Shown here one piece after another: positions 5,102-8,639 of a DNA stretch of 8,639 nucleotides (positions are counted from its first letter, which is position 1; the number at the start of each line of letters is the position of its first letter). The DNA is from Phycisphaerae bacterium (GTDB lineage: Bacteria; Planctomycetota; Phycisphaerae; Sedimentisphaerales; SG8-4). Both the position numbers and the translations under genes were made by a program. Where the stretch lies: positions 1 through 8,639 of the forward strand of contig JAUXAH010000065.1 in assembly GCA_030614945.1 (NCBI GenBank). The letters run 5' to 3'. The notes under the pieces are model-generated. The model had not been told where the DNA came from and did not search any database. It saw nothing but the letters and a program-made list of their open reading frames with translations.

Positions 5102-5305
5102 TTAAGGTACGAGAGGCGTGAGCTTCAAGACTTTAACCAGGCGCTTGATGAAGATGGGCAAGGGACGTGACTTGTCCATCTCCCAGCGGTAGATGGCGTT
5201 GGGACTGACATCGAGTATTTTAGCGAGCTCGAGGCGAGAGAGGCCCAGGCGTTCCCGGGCGGCGCGAAGATCGGCGCCGGAGACGCGAAGCAAGTTGGAT
5301 CTCAT
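5102..5305 (-). CDS. XRE-family helix-turn-helix regulator
   Basis: The protein is 67 aa. ATG at 5303-5305 overlaps the previous stop as ATGA. Residues 10-60 (GADLRAARERLGLSRLELAKILDVSPNAIYRWE) are a textbook Cro/C1-type HTH: R-x-x-R-x-x-x-G-x-S-x-x-x-L-A, then V-S-x-x-x-I-x-x-W-E. There is no additional dimerisation or cleavage domain. It may repress P1 or P3 or help the RepO-like protein at the iterons. The in-frame upstream extension to 5353 is rejected because it runs inside the preceding gene and lacks a ribosome site. Confidence 0.85.
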   Translation of the reverse strand: MRSNLLRVSGADLRAARERLGLSRLELAKILDVSPNAIYRWEMDKSRPLPIFIKRLVKVLKLTPLVP

Positions 5306-5481
5306 TCGCGGTCCTCGACGGTGGGCGGGTGAAGTTGGGCGGCGCCGTGCCACAGCTGGGCGCCGTGTTGGTGGACAGTCATGTCGAGAAGCTGATCCTT
5401 GTTGAAGACGGCGAGCTCGACGCCGTCGTCGAAGCGAAGGACTTGTGATTCACGGTCGGGAATAAGGTCAGCCTGGTTCAT
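5302..5481 (-). CDS. Small protein, 59 aa, unknown
   Basis: This short gene sits between two solid genes. ATG at 5479-5481 follows AAGGAGG at ideal spacing and overlaps the previous stop as ATGA; its own stop overlaps the next start as ATGA. The sequence starts MNQADLIPDRESQVLRFDDG, is acidic in the first half (DDGVELAVFNKDQ) and His-rich in the second (four His in about 18 residues: VHQHGAQLWHGAAQLH). There are no TM segments or recognised domain. Both four-base overlaps and the strong ribosome site make it real. Its position in the control operon suggests a regulatory or replication accessory role. Confidence 0.75.
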   Translation of the reverse strand: MNQADLIPDRESQVLRFDDGVELAVFNKDQLLDMTVHQHGAQLWHGAAQLHPPTVEDRE

Positions 5482-5708
5482 GATACCTCCTTGAAGTTAA
5501 GGCAGAGCTGCGGGCCCGCGGAGGTGCGCTGCGAGTGAGTGAGCGCCTTAGCAGCGCGATAGTCATCCGCGGAGATCGCGACACAGAGGTCGGAGAGGTG
5601 ACCGCAGCGCGGCCATGAATGTTGAGCCCGGGCAGAGCGGCGAAAGACAAGACCGCATTGGGTGCAGCGGTAGCACTGTCGGGGGCGGAGAGTGAGAGGT
5701 TCGTACAT
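5478..5708 (-). CDS. Small zinc-ribbon-like protein, 76 aa
   Basis: ATG at 5706-5708 is preceded by AAAGGAGG at ideal spacing; the longer frame to 5840 would start upstream of promoter P1 and is rejected. Cys12, Cys15 and Cys18 (CYRCTQC), followed by PRCGH (Cys35, His37) and Cys42, suggest one zinc-ribbon-type site. The C-terminal half is a basic/polar helix. It is the first gene after P1 and therefore probably made early. Its targets are unknown; nucleic acid binding or a protein-interaction zinc ribbon are the usual options. Confidence 0.72.
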   Translation of the reverse strand: MYEPLTLRPRQCYRCTQCGLVFRRSARAQHSWPRCGHLSDLCVAISADDYRAAKALTHSQRTSAGPQLCLNFKEVS

Positions 5709-5727
5709 GGGACCTCCTTTCATCATA

Positions 5728-5755
5728 AGTGTAAGAAAGTGAGAAAGCGTGTCAA
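5728..5755 (-). promoter_or_regulatory. Promoter P1 of the replication/control operon
   Basis: On the minus strand a perfect -35 TTGACA (5750-5755), 16-bp spacer and TACACT (5728-5733, 4 of 6) precede the zinc-ribbon gene and its AAAGGAGG. The -35 lies in the octamer CTTGACAC shared with P2 and P3. A G-tract cluster follows upstream at 5771-5787. Confidence 0.65.
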
Positions 5756-5770
5756 GGAAAAAATGCACCT

Positions 5771-5787
5771 GGGGAGGGAGGGCGGGG
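5771..5787 (+). other. G-quadruplex motif upstream of P1
   Basis: GGGG-A-GGG-A-GGG-C-GGGG is four G-runs with single-base loops, the most stable class of intramolecular quadruplex. It lies 16 bp upstream of the P1 -35 on the template strand. It could affect P1 or replication; the whole plus strand is G-rich, so the motif may also be by-chance composition. Confidence 0.5.
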
Positions 5788-5991
5788 AAGAATGGAGCAG
5801 GGAGCAAGGACAGAGAGAACCCAAAATGCAAAAGAAGCACAAGGCGAAACCAGGCTAAGAAAGTAGGGCGGAGGGCGAGGCCGTAAGGCCGAAGCCCGGA
5901 GACCTACGGGGGGCGAAGCCGCCCCCGCCCGCCACGCAAAGGGGCGAAAAGAGGAAGCATACAGAGCCCCAGAGGCGAAACCCCCTGGATG

Positions 5992-6072
5992 GGTTTTCCC
6001 CCCCTCGCTTACAATCCTTCCGCTTGGTATGGGGGGCGCCTCGGAAAGGGGGGAGCGCGAGGGGGGAAAACC
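5992..6072 (+). other. Longest hairpin of the structured RNA
   Basis: Bases 5992-6008 pair with 6057-6072 in 16 base pairs with a single bulged C. Inside, 6016-6022 pairs with 6042-6049 with one bulged A. Chance pairing of this length at this distance is very unlikely even in G/C-rich DNA. Confidence 0.75.
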
Positions 6073-6394
6073 AAGGCGGGGGTGAGCCGAGGTGTTGGCG
6101 GGCGGCAGCAGGCGCGAGCCCGAGGAGCAACCGCACCGTAGCGGCGAGCAAGAGGCACAGACGCAAGGTGGGGGCACGGGCGCTTAGGACGGGATGAAGC
6201 GAACCTGCCCCCCGCGTTGTGGGGGGCGGTGAGCTATGGAGTGGAGGACTCAGGAAGCAGAGCACGGGAGGAGTGGAGGGAAGGAAAGGGCGAGGTGAGG
6301 ACGCAGGGAACCCCCGACAGCCTGTGTCCTCTGGACACTGGTGAACGAATCAACCGGAAGCGCCGGGGTCTCGGAGCGTAAGGCGAAGCGTGAA

Positions 6395-6440
6395 GGGGCT
6401 GTGTGATGAGCGAGCGTAGCGAGCTCATTCACTCTGCCCC
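6395..6440 (+). other. Hairpin with tandem G-A motif and GTA triloop
   Basis: GGGGC (6395-6399) pairs with GCCCC (6436-6440), GTG (6401-6403) with CAC (6430-6432), GATGAGC (6405-6411) with GCTCATT (6423-6429, one G-U). Then come tandem GA/GA (6412-6413 with 6421-6422), GC/GC and the loop GTA (6416-6418). The sheared G-A pair reading makes sense only on the plus strand. Confidence 0.7.
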
Positions 6441-6620
6441 AGCGAAGCAAGCGAGGAGTCCCCGAAGCGAGGGGGATGAGAGAAGGGGTGAGCAAGTCCC
6501 AAGTGAAGAACGACACTGTTCCTAACGTAGCCCTCGCACCCGAAGGGAGCGGGGGTCACCTCGCCCTTGAGGAACGAAGCGAATAGATGGGGCACGGCAA
6601 GGGTGGGGTGCGGGGCGTAG

Positions 6621-6662
6621 CTGGTGGGGAGGAGATGAGCGAAGCGAATGTCCTCCCCCCAG
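6621..6662 (+). other. 42-nt hairpin with tandem G-A motif and GAA triloop
   Basis: CTGG (6621-6624) pairs with CCAG (6659-6662), one bulged T, GGGGAGGA (6626-6633) with TCCTCCCC (6651-6658), then a G-G mismatch, AT/AT, tandem GA/GA, GC/GC and the loop GAA (6641-6643). The tip has the same build as the hairpin at 6395-6440. Confidence 0.72.
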
Positions 6663-6730
6663 CGGAGGGGCGCACTAGGTAAGTATGATTGGATGAAGCA
6701 GGCACGCACTGTGTTGTGTATGATAAGGGA

Positions 6731-6947
6731 GGCACAGGCTTTGGGTTTGAGTCCCACTGTAAGATAAGCTAACAAACCTTTTTCCTTAGGCTGGGTTACC
6801 AGGTGAAATAAGATTGATTAAGTACGCCCCACCTTCGGGGTGTAGACGGTAAAGACATTGTTTAATCACGCCCCCCCATTAGACGGGCTGAAGGTAGGAG
6901 GTTGAAAGGATAAGGATATCCTCATCAGTGTTCCATTCTTACCTGGT
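6731..6947 (+). ncRNA. Structured noncoding RNA candidate, 3' domain
   Basis: This domain is less G-rich than the one before it. ACAG-GCTT-TGGG (6734-6745) folds over TTTGAGT to CCCA-CTGT (6753-6760), giving a T-arm-like hairpin. ACCAGGT (6798-6804) pairs with ACCTGGT (6941-6947), enclosing a helix TGATTAA (6815-6821) / TTAATCA (6862-6868), extendable by G-U, U-G and A-U pairs, and a tetraloop hairpin AGGATA-AGGA-TATCCT (6907-6922). Such nested closure suggests a compact multi-branched domain, perhaps the 3' part of the same RNA as 5863-6662. The link between the two domains (6663-6730) shows no clear helix. Confidence 0.52.
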
Positions 6948-6965
6948 CAAGCACAGTGTCTTACG

Positions 6966-6979
6966 TACTGATCAGTATA
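6966..6979 (-). promoter_or_regulatory. 12-bp palindrome overlapping a possible minus-strand -10
   Basis: TACTGATCAGTA (6966-6977) is a perfect palindrome. On the minus strand TATACT (6974-6979) equals the -10 of P2, with only TTGTGT 17 bp upstream. If used, it would make an antisense transcript into the structured RNA, with the palindrome as operator. The weak -35 keeps this tentative. Confidence 0.35.
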
Positions 6980-6981
6980 AG

Positions 6982-7027
6982 CACACACCATCAATCACAC
7001 AACATCACACACCACACCAACACACAA
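6982..7027. other. 46-nt C/A tract without G
   Basis: These 46 bases contain no G and only three T on the plus strand, in contrast with the G-rich surroundings. It cannot fold on itself and would be single-stranded in RNA or ssDNA. It lies between the structured RNA and the operon terminator. Function is unknown. Confidence 0.55.
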
Positions 7028-7092
7028 GTACTATGTCTGTAATATGCACATAAAAATTTAGCCTGGGGGAAAAGCGAGCAGTGGGGTAGGTG

Positions 7093-7123
7093 AAAAAATC
7101 GACCTGGTGAAATCTGACCAGGT
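7093..7123 (-). terminator. Intrinsic terminator of the virion operon
   Basis: On the minus strand ACCTGGT-CAGATTTC-ACCAGGT forms a 7-bp hairpin followed by CGA and six T. It lies 111 nt after the stop of the last virion gene (two-TM protein), and the bases between (7124-7234) show no gene or other clear signal. It would also shield the structured RNA region from minus-strand readthrough. Confidence 0.68.
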
Positions 7124-7234
7124 GAGGGTAGATTTGAGTGGGGGGGAAGGTATGATATGACCTCGGGGACCAGAAGAGGGGCTCAGATCGAACGTATGAG
7201 GACGTGAGAGAGAAACGGGGACGAGGGCGGGGTT

Positions 7235-7399
7235 TCAGGACCGTTTTTTGGAGCCGAAAGTATAGCCACCCATGCCGGCAAGCAGAGAGAGGGCAAGAGC
7301 GAGCATCCAGCCGTTGATCCCGCGAAGGATAGCGAGTCCCTCGAGGAATACGATCGCGAGGATGGAACCGGTTTTGACCAGGTCAGACGGGTTGCTCAT
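7235..7399 (-). CDS. Small two-TM membrane protein, 54 aa
   Basis: ATG at 7397-7399 overlaps the end of the upstream gene by 17 nt; the longer in-frame reading to 7495 lies wholly inside that gene and is rejected. Two hydrophobic helices are seen at about 10-26 (TGSILAIVFLEGLAILR) and 30-47 (GWMLALALSLLAGMGGYTF), separated by a short basic/Gly loop, with a basic KKRS end. It is the last gene of the virion operon before the terminator. Such proteins in membrane-containing phages sit in the internal lipid layer; a holin role is the main alternative. Confidence 0.75.
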   Translation of the reverse strand: MSNPSDLVKTGSILAIVFLEGLAILRGINGWMLALALSLLAGMGGYTFGSKKRS

Positions 7400-7796
7400 A
7401 GACGAGGCCGATGTAGACGTCAGCAGGGTTGGTAGGGTCGGCGTTAGTGGCCTTGATGATGAGGGAGTGGAAGATCTCAAAGTCGAGCATAGCAAGGATT
7501 ATGCCGATCTGTTTAGTGGTGTCGTCGTAGAGAGGAGACAGCACCATCGCGGGGCCACTGGCAGCGCTGACATTACAAGCCCAGTAACCGCGGAGGTCGG
7601 AAAAAGTTTCGTGTAATATGACGGTGTCATCGACAGTAATTTCAAGAGAGGAAGGGCCATACTGGCCGGTGGTATCATCACCGTCGTGGCGGACAGTGAT
7701 TTGACGCAGCTTGCAGGCGAAGCGTGACTTGGAGATGAGAGCTTCCTCAGCGCCGGCAGCAACGGAGATGTCGGTGTTCTTCTCGAACTTTAGCAT
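7383..7796 (-). CDS. Beta-rich putative minor capsid protein, 137 aa
   Basis: ATG at 7794-7796 is preceded by AGGGGGC. It has no TM segment and no signal peptide. Strand-like segments alternate with polar turns (CKLRQITVRHDG, SSLEITVDDTVILHE, IGIILAMLDFEIFHSLIIKATN, ADVYIGLVYE), fitting a single jelly-roll or beta-sandwich of 8-10 strands. Size and position match the split gene at the window ends; the two could form the vertex or be distant relatives, but I see no clear sequence identity. The gene follows the lectin-like gene after 18 nt and overlaps the two-TM gene by 17 nt. Confidence 0.75.
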   Translation of the reverse strand: MLKFEKNTDISVAAGAEEALISKSRFACKLRQITVRHDGDDTTGQYGPSSLEITVDDTVILHETFSDLRGYWACNVSAASGPAMVLSPLYDDTTKQIGIILAMLDFEIFHSLIIKATNADPTNPADVYIGLVYEQPV

Positions 7797-7814
7797 ATAA
7801 GCCCCCTTTTGGGT

Positions 7815-8480
7815 TCATGTCTCCAGGAGCAGGAGATCATCAATATAGACGTGAGGGACGGTAGTGGCTCCGGAGATAACTTCGAGCTCGATGATGAGGT
7901 TCTTGTCGTAGCCGAGGGAGGATTTGTAGAGGCCCTGAGCAGAAAGGTCAACGTCCTTCTGGTTGAGCTCACAGCGGGCGTATTTGAAGGATGCGAAGTT
8001 GGCGCGGAGGACAAGGCGGTTCCAGGCGGTGGGGAGGTGCTGGTTGAGGGTGTTGGGGACGTCGACCCAGGTACCGGTGGAGTGGAGGTATTGGAGGTAG
8101 CCGTCAGCGATGATGCCGAGTCCGGCGATATATTCAGTGGGATAGTAGGGGTGAGCGATTCGCGCACGAAGAGTCTCGAGGTGGTCGATATCGGAGTACC
8201 AGAACTTGAAGGATAGCTCGAGGCCGAGGGATACAGGAGCCCAGGACTCACGGTAAACCTTGACGACGTCCTCGGCGGCGGGGGTAGACGGGGACGTGCT
8301 CAGGTGGAGGGAGTAGTCACCGGAGTACACCTTGAGGTTGGACTTGGCGGCGATGTAGTCGGTATCGGTACCGGAGGCGTCCCATTTGAAGAGGCCCTCG
8401 AAGCCGTCGGCAAGAAGGATGCGTCCGGCGTGAGGGTAGGAGCCGAGGACGAAGATCCGGCGTTCCCATTCTTTACCCAT
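7815..8480 (-). CDS. Concanavalin A/LamG-like beta-sandwich protein, candidate receptor-binding spike
   Basis: The protein is 221 aa. ATG at 8478-8480 follows the previous TAG directly (TAGATG); AGGAGGTGAT, complementary to the 16S rRNA end, lies 8 nt upstream inside the preceding gene. The sequence has the look of a jelly-roll lectin: DGFEGLFKW at about 25-33, SGDYSLHLST near 53-62, LSFKFWYSD, TAWNRLVLRANF and a final VYIDDLLLLE. Opening D-x-F-E and closing Y-I-D-D are frequent in LamG/CBM-type domains that bind glycans. In the virion operon this suggests a spike or receptor-binding protein (inference). Family assignment needs structure prediction. Confidence 0.72.
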   Translation of the reverse strand: MGKEWERRIFVLGSYPHAGRILLADGFEGLFKWDASGTDTDYIAAKSNLKVYSGDYSLHLSTSPSTPAAEDVVKVYRESWAPVSLGLELSFKFWYSDIDHLETLRARIAHPYYPTEYIAGLGIIADGYLQYLHSTGTWVDVPNTLNQHLPTAWNRLVLRANFASFKYARCELNQKDVDLSAQGLYKSSLGYDKNLIIELEVISGATTVPHVYIDDLLLLET

Positions 8481-8639
8481 CTATATCACCTCCTCGGGAA
8501 TGATGTCGATGACGACCCTGACGTTGATCTCATGTAGGGCGGTGTCCTCGTTGTCGGCGTAAACCTTGATGTAGGTGCCACGGGCGGGGACCTGGTGATC
8601 ATCAGAAAGGATGAGATGGGCGTCGTCGCCAACGATGTA
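8481..8639 (-). CDS. Beta-rich putative minor capsid protein (C-terminal part; 5' end at 369 after circularisation)
   Basis: This is the 3' part of the gene that starts at 369. Bases 8499-8639 duplicate 1-141; only 8481-8498 are unique here, adding codons PEEVI and the stop TAG (8481-8483). The last codons GAGGAGGTGATATAG double as the ribosome site of the lectin-like gene. The frame stays open across the junction, which supports the circular reading. Confidence 0.8.
   Translation of the reverse strand, partial: YIVGDDAHLILSDDHQVPARGTYIKVYADNEDTALHEINVRVVIDIIPEEVI
8499..8639. repeat. Terminal direct repeat, right copy (circular closure)
   Basis: This is identical to bases 1-141. See the left copy for the interpretation as assembly overlap of a circular molecule. 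Confidence 0.93.

Larger units (their letters stand above)
5863..6662 (+). ncRNA. Large structured noncoding RNA candidate, main domain
   Basis: No credible protein gene lies here, but long hairpins follow each other almost without gaps: 5863-5907 (GTAA loop), 5909-5926, 5969-5988, 5992-6072 (16 bp), 6111-6120 (GCGA loop), 6131-6144, 6203-6230 (12 bp), 6297-6331 (11 bp), 6395-6440, 6459-6476, 6531-6555, 6557-6610 (13 bp) and 6621-6662. Strand is set by G-U pairs. At 6214/6220, 6303/6325, 6405/6429, 6534/6552, 6561/6606 and 6563/6604 pairing works only on the plus strand; none requires the minus strand. GNRA loops and tandem G-A mismatches agree. Size and style recall GOLLD/ROOL-class phage RNAs, but no family is recognised. 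The 5' end, plus-strand promoter and terminator are not identifiable, so the limits are those of the visible helices. Confidence 0.66.

Noticed and set aside
6734..6760. Possible tRNA T-arm (TGGG-TTTGAGT-CCCA)
   Set aside because: No matching acceptor strand (TCTTACA expected upstream), no convincing D-arm or anticodon arm and no CCA. Kept as a hairpin of the RNA domain.
5752..6775. Several long minus-strand ORFs over the structured region (up to 141 codons)
   Set aside because: Translations are Ser/Pro/Leu-rich and low in pattern, like spurious frames antisense to structural RNAs. They overlap each other, lack ribosome sites, and the region folds strongly on the plus strand.
7214..7249. Plus-strand terminator ending in CCGTTTTTT
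   Set aside because: The only stem is 4 bp around a loop of over 20 nt, and it lies within the two-TM gene on the other strand.
1..8639. CRISPR array, insertion sequence, rRNA or integrase attachment site
   Set aside because: No spaced direct repeats of array type, no transposase or integrase motif and no rRNA signature were found; the only direct repeat is the circular closure.

Overview
The window is a complete small circular genome rather than a chromosomal fragment. Bases 1-141 are repeated exactly at 8499-8639, so the true molecule is a circle of 8498 bp and one gene is cut by the linear representation. Strong Shine-Dalgarno sites (AGGAGG type) precede most genes. There are also sigma70-like promoters, a perfect DnaA box and a palindromic iteron array, which together point to a bacterial host. 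All convincing protein genes lie on the minus strand and are tightly packed. The gene set (candidate double jelly-roll capsid protein, several beta-rich and membrane virion candidates, phage replication-O-like protein, ParB-like and AbrB-like regulators) fits a tailless membrane-containing phage or phage-plasmid of the PM2/FLiP size class. No packaging ATPase, rolling-circle Rep, ParA, integrase or lysis enzyme is recognisable.

Layout in direction of transcription (decreasing coordinates). (1) Promoter P1 (about 5750) drives a zinc-ribbon protein, a 59-aa protein, an XRE-type repressor-like protein and a RepO-like winged helix protein (5708 to 4813), with ATGA stop/start overlaps. (2) Next comes an origin-like region (4525-4800) with a DnaA box, three 19-bp palindromes and an AT-rich tract, then a 69-aa gene (4510-4301). 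(3) Promoter P2 (about 4300, TTGACA-17-TATACT) drives a small membrane protein, a 53-aa protein, an AbrB-like protein, a ParB-like protein with a Cys4-type tail, and a PD-(D/E)XK-like protein (4256 to 2477). (4) Promoter P3 (about 2455), with two inverted repeats, drives the virion operon: a 141-aa basic repeat protein, the capsid protein, a glycosyltransferase-like protein, a beta-rich protein crossing the window ends, a lectin-like protein, a second beta-rich protein and a two-TM protein. It ends at an intrinsic terminator at 7093-7123.

The remaining 1.3 kb (about 5760-7090) has no credible gene but is densely folded. At least ten long hairpins can be drawn, one with 16 bp and one with 13 bp. 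In six or more places the pairing needs G-U on the plus strand (A-C on the minus strand), and GNRA loops and tandem G-A mismatches recur in plus orientation. I read it as a large structured plus-strand noncoding RNA, opposite in direction to every protein gene, taking up about 13% of the genome. It recalls the giant ornate phage RNAs (GOLLD, ROOL class) but I cannot assign it to a family. This is the most interesting item in the window.

A plausible working model, inferred from order and composition only: P1 products start and control replication at the iterons, P2 products regulate and maintain the circle, and P3 products build the particle. The structured RNA has an unknown function.
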